Shown: positions 22,932 through 35,091 of the stretch, in pieces
Layout of the letters: the number at the start of each line of letters is the position of its first letter
Numbering within the stretch: position 1 is the stretch's first letter
Assembly (NCBI GenBank): GCA_964030785.1
Contig: OZ034967.1
Coordinates: 57,453,665 to 57,517,664, forward strand
Source: Siderastrea siderea
Lineage: Eukaryota > Cnidaria > Anthozoa > Scleractinia > Rhizangiidae
Length of the DNA stretch: 64,000 nt
Direction of reading: 5' to 3'
Translations under genes and position numbers: made by a program
The notes under the pieces: generated by a model
The model's input: only the letters and a program-made list of their open reading frames with translations
Database searches by the model: none
What the model was told of the DNA's origin: nothing

Positions 22932-23667
22932 AACCAGCCAGGTTGAATTTTGAGGCCGCCATCTTGAATCCTGAGCCTGCAGTCATACAGCTGACAGTGA
23001 CGACATCGAAAAATATATGAATTTGTTCTAAGAAACATACTTAATCAAAACAAGCACACAAAACTAAAGGATTCTCTTCTTCTTACAAAGGAAGGGGAAA
23101 AACTGATAAAAAGACTGTTAAACACAGAAAATAGTCACAATACACTTCTGAGGAGATGGATACTATGGAAACGTCAATCATCATAGACACGTCATTGACA
23201 CAGAAAAAGTTTCTCTGCTAAATTTCAGGAAAAGTCACAAGATTTGGTGATTACGTTTAAAAGTTATAATTCGTTAAAGTCAGCGCAGGCACAATGTGCC
23301 CTCCCCTCCTCCCCCCCCCCCCACCAAGACAGTGACTGATGTCAAGTGAGAGATGTTAAGTCTTGTCAGTGCTTTAGAAAAATGGCCAAATTTTGTTAGC
23401 CTGAGTGTTCGCAGCCACAAACTCATTATAAATCTAATGTGTCCACCTCTTCTCAGCATAGAGTGCACCTACCTTCAAGCACTAAACAAAATGATAATCA
23501 AAGCGTTCCAAGAGATACTGGTGAATACAAGTCGCAGTCTTGTGGATGCAAACCTTATTGCCTCCTTTTGTCACTGCGCATACGTTCTGCGCATCTCGGG
23601 ATATTCGGGTTTCTTAAGGAATTTGCCTACTAATACAAAAGCATTTTTGTGCGATTTATGACTACGT

Positions 23668-23902
23668 GGAAAAAGCAGATCTTACCAAAGCCTATTAGAA
23701 TCCAAAAAGAAAATTGAAGGTAACCACCCATTTATCAGCGGTAATTGAGCATAAATTTGGAATGAAAATTGCCATACATTCTTTGTATTTTAACGCTTTT
23801 TTAGAATCATGGTTGCTTAATTATCTCCGAAAAATGTGTGGTTACCCACATTTTTCTTTTTGGATTCCAACAACTCTTGCCAAGATGAGATCTGCTTTTT
23901 CT
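23668..23902. mobile_element. 235-bp inverted-repeat element
   Basis: GAAAAAGCAGATCTT and GAATCCAAAAAGAAAA on the left are mirrored by TTTTCTTTTTGGATTC and AGATCTGCTTTTTC on the right, each arm about 60 bp. It is non-coding and MITE-like. Confidence 0.75.
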
Positions 23903-26900
23903 TTATAATCCTAGTTTGGAAACTCAGATCTAATGGAAAAACTTCTCTACAAATTGGGTTGAGGGGAGGGCATGGCCTCTCCCCGGAGAGGCTACTCCTA
24001 CGACCCTGTGAAGTTCACTGAAGTTTTTTCAGCTTGCACAACATCAATAGTACAATAATACAGGCTGAATCCAAGGCTATTCAACAACGTTCAATAAACA
24101 CCTACGAAAATGTGGTGAAAAACTGACAACTGTCGCCGCTTCGAGTTAAAGTTAACCTCGTTCCCAGGGTCTTTCATCCCTCCAAAGAGAGAGGGCCCTA
24201 GGGAGAGGTTAGCGAAAAAATGTCAACGCAGGGTTACGTGTCCAAAAAGGAAGGAACAACAACAACAACGAACAGGAAACCCAGCTGCAACGAGGATAGG
24301 TGAGCGAGAGGGGAACCTGCTGGGATCCGTTTCACTGCCATCAGAATGGACGTCTTAACAGGTACAGGGAAGGAGAAAGGAACTTCATGCGCAAGCGAGA
24401 TGAAAGTAAACGAAGGAGGGTTGCAGTCTCCAACGCAGACGTTCTTAGGGCTAGTCACGCAATCCATCAGGATCGCGTGACCAACAAAGAAGTGTCTTCG
24501 TAGGAGGCTATTCCTAATGCCACACACAAAGTTTTTGGCTTATAAGCTGGGTTTCCACCAGTCGGTCTCCTCTACCTTTTAACAACCACCAAAACAGTTC
24601 AATGAGACAATTCTAACTTAAATTTACTTTTATTTAACACTGTATATCTTGCAAAAACTTACAAACGTTTTTGACTGAAAAAAATAGACTGTTCTTTGCC
24701 ATAAATAAAACTTTAAAAAGCTCGAAACTATTAATGTAAACTATTTACAACACAAATGTATCTTTATACATATAGAGTAAGTTAACGCCAATGATCCTAT
24801 GACTGGCCTGACTACTACAATTACAGTATTCATTTAATTTTTTTTTTTAATGCTTCATTTAGAAAGTGCACATATTTTACTAATGACATTTTTTTTTCAC
24901 GATGCATTTAAGAAATAGCAGACGAAGTGTGATACCAAAATCACTTTTGCTAGGGAATGTTTTTACCAATACATGTTTTAAATTATTTTTCACTTTCCTT
25001 CAAGAGTGTTTTGAGTTGTTCAATGTATATATTACAAAGCATTTTACAATAAACGTGTCGACCAGTAAAAAATATACAGCAGAAAGCAGAAAAATTTAAG
25101 CACTTTAAATTATTTTACATATTTTTCGTGGACTTTAACTAACCAATTTGAATTTGACAGTGGATTCCATAAGACCAACTCACATTCGCCTGTGGCCTTG
25201 TGTTGATTTCTTGAAAGTTATTCTCAAATTCTGATTGGATAATGTATGGAAATTGAATAATAGTCATAGTGATTCTACTGCAAATACTCATACTACTAAT
25301 AATTAATTAATAGTAAGACATTAATTATGACAGTTGAATTATTTCAAGAGAATTGTGTTACTGAACAGAAAACTGGCTGCATGCATGGAAAAACAGTTAT
25401 TTAAAAGCAAGCAGTAAGTACTGTAAGTCTGACAAGCAAGTTCATCCCTACCCAACACCCTAGTCTCTGACAGCTCCAAGGCATTTCTTCTACTTAACAG
25501 AGTAATACAAACCAACATATTCCTTATCTGACATGGTAAAATTTCACAATTGGCTTACTGCCGCCTGAATACTTTATGTCCTTTTGTGGCAAAACCTTAC
25601 GGGTATTCAAAACTTACATAATGATTGTTTACTCTGAACTGGAGTAGTATGAAGTTAAGAATATTAAAAACAAAACTGAACAAGGTAAACAAACGTGCTC
25701 TGCTTGAAGAGATTTATAATGTTCAGGTAACTTCCCTCCCCTGACCTCCCGTTAGAATTAGATTACAGCTGGGTATAACTAATGACTTTTTACAGTTATT
25801 ATTCCCTGACTCTCTGTGAATGGGACCTTGTCAAATAAATAACTTAATATGTACAGCACAGCTGCCTTCACTTTCATACAGTCATTAAACCCGACCATCT
25901 AATGGTACTCTGGAATTTTTGTGAGGGGATGCCCAGAACCCAAACATAACCCTACTTCAGTGCAAAATATATGATTTTCTATAGCCTTCTTTAGATCTAG
26001 CCCCCAATAACACAACCAATTCTTCTGGCCAGAATGGGAAAATACATGCATGTATACCCTACAAGTGTTTAGAATAACAGGTAAAACATAGCCTACTTCA
26101 GACCAAAATGGTCAAAAATCTTCAACCTACAGTACTTCAGACAGAGATGGCTTTAAAAACTGGACATTACTAAACCACAAAACAATGAAACACCAAAACA
26201 AAACATCGAAACACGGAAAGTCATTTTTCTTAACATTTTTTTTTCAAATACTGAAACAGCCTCTTTATGCCGGGACGTTGGTTATGGCTTTTTTTTTTGT
26301 AACTGCATGTTCATTGAAATACACAGTTAGAGAAATCAGTCTGAATGATTCAGGTACAGAGAGGTTTTTAACAACCATTCTAAAAGTAGTCGATATTTGT
26401 TTAGAATAACCAAGTTTTGTTTGGTTTTGTAGCTGATGAATTTTCTGAGATTGTACATACTATAAAATCACTGTGTTCGTGACACTTGAGAATATTTGTG
26501 GTTTCATCACCAGTCATCACACAGGTTCCTAACTTAAATGCCAGTGGCACACTGGTTTTGGAGAATTAACCCTAAATCTAAACCTTCATTTTAAGAGCTC
26601 TCTATCTCTGTATGAAGGAGGCAAGTGATTCGAAGTTATTGTGGATTGGGGCAGGGGGATATTTCTTGGCATGGTATTATAAACCAGCTACACAGCATCC
26701 ATGACATGTCACTATGGTAGCATGAAAGCTCTGTCCAGCTAGCAAACACAGCATTTTATAGTATGCACAACGTAACTGAGCTTGGAAAATTCTTCAACTA
26801 CAAAACCAAAATACTTTCCTGAATCGCTTGGCAGTTCTAAGCAAATGTTGCATACTTCCAGAACGTTTGAATAAGCCTTTCCATTGAAATTCTTTGGAAA

Positions 26901-27368
26901 TTTTGGACTGCTGGGCATTTAGTCTTGGAAGATACACATGTACCTGTCATCCAGTTTTTAGAGTATTCATTATGGCTGGAATAAAACTCAGGGAACCCAC
27001 TTTGGTGACTCAACTACATCTCCATACCTGAATCATTCAGAGTGATTTCTCCTGTTTCAGTATTTGAAAACAAATTAATATAAAGAAAATGGCTGTTTTG
27101 CTGTTTCAGTGTTTTGTTTCCATGTTTCAATGTTTCATGGGTAAGTAATGTCCTTAAAAACTGAACTTTTCATGGGACATATCTATATGGCTTATACAAT
27201 GGAGTAGCTCAAGGAAGCAACCAGATAAATACCGGTAAGGCTACCAGAGCATTTGGACATGGTTGCTTGAACATGTACAAGCAGTCACCCTGTAAACAGG
27301 GATCTGCATAATAAATAACATTACAGAACCACAGCAAACAGGAAGGCTCCATAAAGATAAGAGCAAGG
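23903..27368 (-). other. AT-rich intergenic or long 3' UTR of the GTPase gene
   Basis: No exon is seen. A minus-strand AATAAA lies at plus 24629-24634. The AT-rich, repeat-poor stretch from there to 27368 could be a long 3' UTR, but the transcript end is a guess. A foldback repeat at 26176-27140 interrupts it. Confidence 0.35.
26176..27140. mobile_element. foldback element, about 965 bp, with GAAACA-rich inverted ends
   Basis: The left end contains CAATGAAACACCAAAAC, TTTTCAAATACTGAAACAG and CTGAATGATTCAGGTA. The right end holds the mirror images. A second inner inverted pair (CGATATTTGTTTAGAATAAC and its mirror at about 26840) belongs to a family that also occurs at 54310-55560. Non-coding. 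Confidence 0.7.
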
Positions 27369-27635
27369 TTACCAAAGCATAGCTGCCTTAATTCTCTTAT
27401 AGTCATTATCTACAGCCGTCATAGTTTCCATTGCTGTGGCCAAAGCTTCTCCAATCCTGGTACAATTAGCATCTATGTTCATTACTGCAGCCTTTGCTCG
27501 CCTCTGACCCATTCCTCTAGCTACTGCGCAGTCAAATGCTGTTGCTTTCAGCTCATTTATTTTCTCTTCATTTTCTCGAAGTTTATTTAAGGCACCAGGT
27601 GACTGGGCTAAAACCCTCTTGGATGCGGCACCAAC
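27369..27635 (-). CDS. GTPase gene last exon (helical C-terminus and stop)
   Basis: This 267-bp exon enters in phase 0 after a TTTTTAG acceptor and ends at TAA. It encodes 88 residues rich in Ala, Lys and Glu (SPGALNKLRENEEKINELKA and on to RIKAAMLW). They look alpha-helical, possibly coiled coil. No lipidation motif is present at the end. Confidence 0.8.
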   Translation of the reverse strand, partial: VGAASKRVLAQSPGALNKLRENEEKINELKATAFDCAVARGMGQRRAKAAVMNIDANCTRIGEALATAMETMTAVDNDYKRIKAAMLW

Positions 27636-30600
27636 CTAAAAATAGGAAAATTTTTGGAAGGTGTTTTTATGTCAAATTAGATTTTGGGGAGGGATACTGA
27701 CATAACTATGGTACTGGTTGATTGCATTTCTGACAAAACTATCAATAACCCCTATTTCCGAATAAGCCTCCCCCAAACCCCTTTTAGAAGTCCACACTTA
27801 AATGTTTAAGTTTAAATGTTAGTTATTAAAAAGAACTGGACCAAAACAAATACAACAAAACAGTAGACTGCAGAGGAGTATAGAAGGTCAAAACATCAAA
27901 CACTGATAATTTTCATTGAGCCAATGTAAACTCATAGCCACTTTGAAGGGGAACTGGCTCATTAATTCCCAAAGGTATCAAGTCAGGGTAGTACATGTAA
28001 ATAATCCTTTCTAATGTCTTCCTCAGTTAATTGAGAAGAAGAAATTTGGAACTGAATGAAATTATACTTGAAGATCTGAGATTTATGTGAGTTAGCATAT
28101 ATGTAAGCACCCATTCTTCTAATAAGCACAGCCTCTCTAATAAGCCCCGCTTCAATTCTCTTTGACAAAAAAACAGCTAACCCCCTCTAGAGCATTTACA
28201 TTGTAAGGTAACTTTTTTTTTTTTAAGGTTGGCTTCTTTACATTTAAGAATAATTTCCTGAAGGAAAGAGCATCAGCCATTTCTAGCATGATAATGTTCT
28301 TAAGGGGATCAATAGTGAACTCTCTTACTTCTGTGTGGAATGATTTAAGTACTCTCTGAACAGGGCCCGGGACATGATCTTTACACTCCTCCTTGACCAC
28401 TAACTTTATGTACCCTCCATCTTCGTGTGCCTGGAGAGGCAAAAACACAAATAGATAAAGGGAAATGATCCTTTAAGAGTCAGCTTGAGTCAGTCATATT
28501 AAAGATTTCCATATTTGTGCCACAATTGTATTCTAGCCATCATGATGTTTTCAACTACCTACTGTAGAAGTGTCAATAAACATTGTTCTTTCTGACTAAG
28601 GGGTCAATCATCTAAAAAAGACTTGAAAAGTCAGCCAGTGTACAAATGCTCTAATTCAAATATTATCCCCTCCCAATAAATTAGAGGGTGCAGAGGGTCA
28701 TTCTTTTATAGTTCAGGATCAAAATAGTGGTACCTATAAGGTAACTAATACCAGGAACAGCTTACTGTAATTTGCATGTAGCAATTTTTCCTCTTGAAGA
28801 TTTAGCGACTACTTAGTTTAGGGATTTTAACACTTAACTGACATTTAAGAACAATTTTCATCACTTTTGAAACAAATATTAAATTTAGTGAGCACTTACA
28901 TGTAAAGTGTGTAAATTAGCGATTTATATGAGATCCCCAATTTTGCTAAATTAAGTGTTTGCTAAAAATAGTAACCTTCAGGTACATGCACCCCTAGTAA
29001 AGTGTAATGTTCAAGCTTTTAAATCCTTTTTTCTAAGAGCACAGAATGCTTAAAAGTCTCAAGCTGACATATGCATGTAACTAACATCCGCCACACTTTC
29101 TTTTATACAGTGTCCGGCGGCAGGCAATACTAAACTACTGTTCATCCTCTTAATGCTTTTAGTAATAATTAAGCTCCAAAAGAATTTCTTGTGTAACCTC
29201 AAGTCCCTCTTCATCATCATCTGTTCGTATAAGCTGCTTCAATCCATCAATACATTCTTCAAGAGAAGCCTTTGCACTGCCAGTTACACCTGCTACACTG
29301 CAAGCCCGCTTAAAATTGTTCATAGCATCCAGTAATCCTGTACTTGTGTTCTGGATTGTTTCAATGGGTGTATTACACTCCGCAAAGAACACATCAAACT
29401 AGAAAGGTGAAAACATCTCACACAGTCATGTAACTGTTTGCTCAGCTTACAATTTAAAGAATTAAGTGCAGTTTCATGAAATTAGAAGTACTGTACGCAA
29501 AATTGTACACCTGTACACACCAAGGGTGCATTTTTGGATCATTCCATTTTTCTGGGAATCCATCCCCTGTGTTTTCTTGGTCTCTTCTGGAATGAGAATC
29601 TAGGCAGAATGGGAGTGATCAGGATTTTTTTGAATATAAAAAAAAAAACAAGAGAAAAAAATGATTGTTCCAAAAATAGACTAAAAACTTACGGCAGGTT
29701 TTCTTCCTAAGGCCAGGTGGGAGACTTTAAATTTACCATGAAAGCACGGTTGTTTTGGTCAGTTATGTTGTTATGCAAACTTTCCCATTATGCTCATTCT
29801 GTTCATTCTGCTTCAAATATCAGAATACATGGAACGGCATAAACTACATGTTCTCACAATTCCAGAATGAGAACAGGTAATTAAATAAACATGCTGTTTT
29901 AGAAGACATTCCAACTATTCTCATTCCAGAATGGTTCCCAAAAAAGCACCCCAAGACAAAGGAGCAAATGGTAATAACAATTAATGTACTTGCAGGACCA
30001 TTGCAACAACTAATAATATTACTCATTAGTACATTCTTTTTATTGTGATCCAATTGATGTTTTCATAAAAAAATATTATACTAACACAACATTTAGTCCT
30101 GTTACCATGAGAATGATTATTTAAAAAAAATTAGCAATTTGCAATTACAGTACTTTAGTTACCTCAGGGACCTTTGTGACAATGAGAGGTATGAATTCCT
30201 TTTTCTCTGAAACTTCCAAGGGACTAATGGTGACAAAGTTCTTCTCTTCGAGCTCGTCATTCTTCGAGAACATGCCTCCTTTCAAAGACAACCTGGCTTT
30301 CTTCATTTTCTGCTGTAGCAAGTGCCGTATGAGGGACTGAATTGCAGCATGCACACTGTTGTCGCTCTCTTTGGCTGACACTGTAACACTACAAAAGCAA
30401 ACACAATCTTGGGCTTCAGTGAAGTATTGGCAGCAGGATGGTTTTAGTAAGGGTCACTGGGGAGGGCGGGGGGGGGGGGGGAGAGAGGCTCAGGTACAGC
30501 ACACACACATTCCCACTTTGACCTAGTGGACATACAAAATTACAAGTTCTGTAGCATGTTAAAGAACAATGTAATCATTATCTGAAAACTGTTAAACCCT

Positions 30601-33600
30601 TACTAAAACCTTTCAACAGTTTTATGTTGAAAGAAATACATTGGTCTTACACATCTAAAAACTGCCACTAATCAATAATTTAAGCTGATCTGAAAAAGCA
30701 TGTCTTGAACATGAAATGTCTTCAGGAGTTTAGGAATTCATGCCAAGGGGAGAGAGAGAGATAGAGAGGTGTAAAATTAAGTCACTCAAGCATTTCTGAT
30801 CATTTTTCTGAAAATTTTCCAAAGATTGCTGAAGAATCAAATCTCCAAGAGGCGCAAGATCCAACGATTACTCAACCACAATTAACTTTCACGTTAAGCT
30901 ATTCCACCATTTCAACTAATACCATACAAGACTTCAATTTACATATACCATATTACAAACAAATGCAATGGTGACTGACCTTCCAACAAACCCATGCTGT
31001 AATGCAACACCCTCCAGCACTCTTACAGCCTCTAAATTTGTCGTCTCTTCTAATTCATTTGTTTCATCATCGCTTTTTTGATATTTGAGCTGCAAAATTG
31101 ATTAACATGGTCAAACTTGATCATGACAGTTTCAGGGTCAATGGGAAGATGCTAATGCAAACAAGATGGCATTTTACGAACCGTATGTACAGCCAAGTAA
31201 AAGCATGACATTATCATTTATATTCAATTACTTACATTAAAAAAAAACTGGTAACTGACATTTTCCACTACCAAGGTTAGAAATGAAAGGTAAGTGGGTT
31301 CTTAAAGCTACATGTGAAAGATTGAGACAGTTGGGTTAAAACACTGTCTCCTTGAATCAGGGCTCTACACAAGAAAGACTGGCTAGGAGAGCCAGAACAC
31401 AGTATAATCAGAGTTTTACCTATCTATAATACTGACCATCTTCTTGCATGATTGTATTACCTTCATTGACTTGGATAATTTTTTAATTTTGATTGCTCCT
31501 TTCCAAAACTTGATTTTTAAATTCTACCCAATTCTCATCCTGGAAAAGGGATGGGTACAGTGGGAAGGTACATGTACTACCCATGTATATTCTATACAGG
31601 TATGTGCCACTGGATGGGGTCCCATTTTTTGGCCTTCATGTGCCCAGGGTCTCTGATAGGGCTCCAAGTTTAGCCTTTTAGCCTGAGATAGAGTACACTT
31701 TTGCCCTTTCATAATTTCAAATGTGCTGTTATAAACAATTTTCACAGTTATTGTTTTCCTTCTTTTGAGGATTTGTGTGCTATCTAGAGGATTTGTATCT
31801 GTCTGTTTGTCTATCTAATTTGGTGCTGTTATCAAATTTGCAAAAATTAAAGGATGTTCATTTCCAGTCTGAAATAGGATACAAAATTCATTCTTTAGTC
31901 TAAGATGGGCAGCAGGGTTTGTTTGTAGATTCTTTCAGAACATACATGCCAATTTTTTTTTAAATAACAACCCCCCCCCCCCCCCCCCCTCCTCCAGGTT
32001 CCCATCACTAGTTTTAACTAGAATTAACACACAGCAGAAATCATACCTTATCTGTCTTGTTTCCCAAAAGTAAAATGGGTATAAGTTTATTACAATCTGC
32101 TGTATTCTCCTTTAAATTCCCCGCATTATCTGTGAACACAGCATTGTTGACAATGTCCTGCTTCCACGTACCCGCCATAGTTATAGAATCAATGTCGTCC
32201 ATGTCAACAACAACTGCAAGAATACATTTACCCACAACTTAGCTGACTGATTGTTTACAAATCAGTTCACTCATGACAAACTCAATATCCCATCTTTCTA
32301 TTTCCTTCCGATCTTAAATTTTACCATTTTTCTTTCTTTATTACCACATATGGTGCTTTCAACATTACTGATCCTGGTAGTATGCAGGACACATGTCACA
32401 ACAAACCTAGTAAATATGACCTTGCTCACCACAAGTCTGCCCGTAGCTCAGTGGTTAGAAATTGCTCGACCATTGTATGGGGGGTCATACACCGTGGGTT
32501 CGATTCCCACTGGAGACTCAGATTTTTTCTTTGTCCTACGCTCATGAATATTCCATCTTTCTATTTCTTTCTGAACTTAAAATTTTCATTACTATCTTTC
32601 TTCCTTTGTTATTACACATGGTGGAACACGAAACAACAACAAACTCAGCTCATTTATGACACTGAAATTGGGATTCAAACGAAAGCCATGTTGGTGGAAA
32701 GTGTGTTCTCTTATAAGTGCGCCATCGCTGAAAACCATATAAGCTTCCCCCTTTGTCACTAAAACACACAGAGTTAGGTACAAATACTCCTACAAATTGA
32801 GATCCTTACCTATTACAGCATCCACATCCTTGTAGTAACTTCTCCTTAAGTCCATTTCCTCTCGGCCTGGGAGGTCCCATAATGCCACTGACACTATTGT
32901 CTCATAAGGGATGTTAACATGTTTTACAACATTCCCTATGCTTACAGAAACACTGGGCTGGTAACTGTAGTCAAACTGATTCTTTGTGTAACGTAAAAAA
33001 ATGCTGGATTTTCCAACTTCAGGGTCACCTACAGTACAGAGCAGAAAGGTAAACTGAACTACCATATAAATTGAAACATGTGCAAGAAGTATGCTACATG
33101 TAGCCTACCAGCGGAGCCCCTAAGTAAGGAAAATCATGAACACTCATGCATTTTCAAAAATAATTACAGAGCTCCCCAAAAAATTAACAAATACAAATAA
33201 AGAACACACTCAAAAAAACAAAACAGAAAGGGTTTAAGAATTATAGCATAAACAAAAAAGACAAAGAAAGCCCCTGGGATGCGATTTAAAACTGCAAGAA
33301 CCATGACACTGCACCATGCATGCGAGGTTATTTACAAGACAGGTAAAATTAGTATGCCCAAAAGGGGTGCCTTTTCCAGGCTTCAGGTATATAAAAGGGT
33401 AGGGATTTCACAGGCTGAAGTATATGAAAGGGTAGGGAAATCTGTCGTTTAGGTATTTAAAAGGGCCTTTAATTAAAATATTTAGAGTAGATAATAATAT
33501 TGTTTTTGGTTTAACATCTCTTCCCGTAATACTGTTCTCCCCTACTATCGTTCATTGTCTGCATTCCAGGCCTTAGAAAAGGGATGCAGTGTTCTTACAT

Positions 33601-34934
33601 GTAAGTAGGTATGTGAAAGGGGCACCATTTTTCAATGGAAGGTATATAAAACCGGTACTTTTTCTCTAAAAAATGGTAAATAAAAGGGTAAGGGGTTGGA
33701 CCTCGGGGCGAAGCCTCCCCATATAAAACTTTGTTGAGTAGCCCCCCGGGATTCAATTGCAGCTTCTTTCGCACCCGCTCCTGTCACTTTTATACCCAAG
33801 TACCACCCTGGGAAAAATCACCAGGTACTGGTGTGAAACTTGTCCCTTGGAGAAACTTATCGCCGAACGAAATTACTCCTGTGAACAACTCTGGAGAAAG
33901 AATCAAAGCCCAGCCTGCAAAAACTTTGACAAGTTATAGAGTGGTAATAGTTATTTTGCATTTGTGTAACAACACAGGATCCTGACAATTTAGCTAGTAT
34001 TAAAGTAAGTTATGATTTTCAGCGATCTTCTAAGATCGCCTGTTATATTCAGATAAAGGATCATTCGAATATTCGAGAGGAAAATAAGCATTCTTAACTC
34101 CGGCAATGAGACTGAATTTCAGTCAATTTCTTTATCAACAAATTTTAAGCTTAAATAGCTTAACCCTAATTAACCAGCAATTCACACAGCTTGGGTCTTT
34201 CAACTTGCATGTTTGATTTAGCCAAACCTGAATTAACACGAATCTTAAAAAAAGCGCAGGGAAATACACAAGTTATCGTCTCTACCGTACGCAAGATCTC
34301 ATAACTGATATCAAAGCTTTATAACTAAGAGCTTGAAGTGCCCCAATTTCTACCTCTCTCCAGTTTTGACAGTCAGGAGCTTGACTGCAGTGACTTACAA
34401 ACACCGATTGTAACTGCATTGCCTAATAACATATTTTTAGCAGTTCTGAAGCAGCGTACAGTTCAGTGGAACGCAAAAGCAGGGAGATTTGAACAAATAG
34501 CTTTGTATCGAAGTAAACAAGCTGCTCGATCGTTCAACAAAGCTGTCTGCATGCTAAAATCCTAAATCGATCTTGCTAGCCGTTTGCCTTTACAAATAAA
34601 CAGTTAGTAGAATTGAAAGTCTTTTTAAAAGAAAGCGTATTTCAATATTTAAAAGGAGGTTAAATAACTAGACTTAAAGTAGATAACTCCTAGAAGTAAA
34701 ATGAGCTTGCACACAACAGGAAACCATTATAAAGAATCTATACCGAACACAAATGCACATCCGTAGATCAATTTTGAACAACTTACCGACAAGAACAACC
34801 TTGAACGTTGGTATTTCTTGCTGCACTACTTTCCCTGTAATAAAAGAAACAGTAGTTAGAGCAGATTGTCTCACACTGCGCAAAATACAAACCAAGAGAA
34901 GCTCACCACTACTACAACTGCCAGCAGCCCCCAT
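27369..34934 (-). CDS. Rab/Ras-like small GTPase with N-myristoylation-type start and long C-terminal extension
   Basis: Nine coding exons, in transcript order: 34934-34907, 34834-34787, 33028-32810, 32213-32047, 31089-30980, 30388-30163, 29398-29198, 28430-28242 and 27635-27369. All phases agree and give 484 residues. G1 is GDPEVGKSS, G3 is WDLPGREE (usual WDTAGQE), G4 is GNKTDK and G5 is SVTVSAKE, within about 200 residues. The extension of about 280 residues is helical-looking and unrecognised. It ends AAMLW with no prenylation CAAX or CC. The start MGAAGSCSS has Gly2 and Ser6 for N-myristoylation plus Cys7 for possible palmitoylation. A GTP-binding switch on membranes is likely; the pathway is unknown. 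The donor at 29198 (GAG|GTTACA) is the weakest border. Confidence 0.88.
28242..28430 (-). CDS. GTPase gene exon 8 (C-terminal extension)
   Basis: This 189-bp phase-0 exon lies between CTCCAG and GTAAAG. It encodes AHEDGGYIKLVVKEECKDHV to ALSFRKLFLN. The frame runs on past the donor into an A-rich tract, which argues for the GTAAAG site. Family unrecognised. Confidence 0.75.
29198..29398 (-). CDS. GTPase gene exon 7 (C-terminal extension)
   Basis: This is a 201-bp phase-0 exon encoding FDVFFAECNTPIETIQ to TDDDEEGLE. The 3' border at GAG|GTTACA is a poor donor, chosen because it keeps phase with the next exon. Family unrecognised. Confidence 0.65.
30163..30388 (-). CDS. GTPase gene exon 6 (G5 motif and start of extension)
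   Basis: This 226-bp exon enters in phase 2 after TTTGTAG and leaves in phase 0 before GTAACT. It supplies the SAKE (G5) loop and the last GTPase helix (HAAIQSLIRHLLQQ), then a basic stretch (KMKKARLSLKGG) opening the extension. Confidence 0.85.
30980..31089 (-). CDS. GTPase gene exon 5
   Basis: This 110-bp exon lies between TTTTGCAG and GTCAGT, phase 0 in and phase 2 out. It encodes LKYQKSDDETNELEE to VALQHGFVG, the acidic loop and helix between G4 and G5 of the GTPase fold. Confidence 0.85.
32047..32213 (-). CDS. GTPase gene exon 4 (G4, GNKTDK)
   Basis: This 167-bp exon lies between CTTGCAG and GTATGA. It encodes VVVDMDDIDS, a long insert-like stretch (FTDNAGNLKENTADCNK) and the guanine-specificity motif LLLGNKTDK. 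The insert makes this part longer than in typical Rabs. Confidence 0.88.
32439..32520 (+). repeat. tRNA-derived SINE head or tRNA pseudogene inside GTPase intron 3
   Basis: GTAGCTCAGTGGTTAG (A box) and GTGGGTTCGATTCCCAC (perfect T arm and B box) are present. The acceptor stem GCCCGTA finds no partner in TGGAGAC and the anticodon arm is irregular, so a working tRNA is unlikely. It sits between two copies of an 80-bp repeat (about 32283-32355 and 32546-32625). Confidence 0.6.
32810..33028 (-). CDS. GTPase gene exon 3 (P-loop, switch I and switch II)
   Basis: This 219-bp exon lies between TACTGTAG and GTAAGG, phase 1 to phase 1. It encodes DPEVGKSSIFLRYTKNQF (P-loop), a switch I with YQPSVSVSIGN (Ser where Rabs have the Mg-binding Thr) and WDLPGREEMD. 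Arg replaces the catalytic Gln of DxxGQ. Confidence 0.9.
34787..34834 (-). CDS. GTPase gene exon 2
   Basis: This 48-bp micro-exon lies between TTACAG and GTAAGT, phase 1 to phase 1. It encodes KVVQQEIPTFKVVLVG, the first beta strand leading into the P-loop, which is split by the next intron. Confidence 0.85.
34907..34934 (-). CDS. GTPase gene first coding exon, MGAAGSCSS
   Basis: This 28-bp exon has a strong Kozak context (AAG before ATGG) and a GTGAGC donor. An in-frame upstream ATG (MQNGGPARV..., 20 codons earlier, no stop between) exists in a weaker context. If used, it would remove the myristoylation site. An out-of-frame short uORF also overlaps. The GC-rich stretch from 34935 to about 35000 is the likely promoter and 5' UTR. 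Confidence 0.75.
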
Positions 34935-35091
34935 CTTGCTTCCGCTGCATTTCGCGGAATTCGCGATTACACGCGCGGGCCCTCCATTTTGCATGTTACC
35001 ACGGAAACCGAACGCTGTTGGTGGGCGGATGATGTCAGGAAGGCCCAACATGCGTAATAGCCCTTTCACTATCAACTTTTCTCATTTGCAT

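Noticed and set aside
32439..32520. Functional tRNA gene
   Set aside because: The T arm is perfect, but the acceptor stem does not pair and the anticodon arm is irregular.
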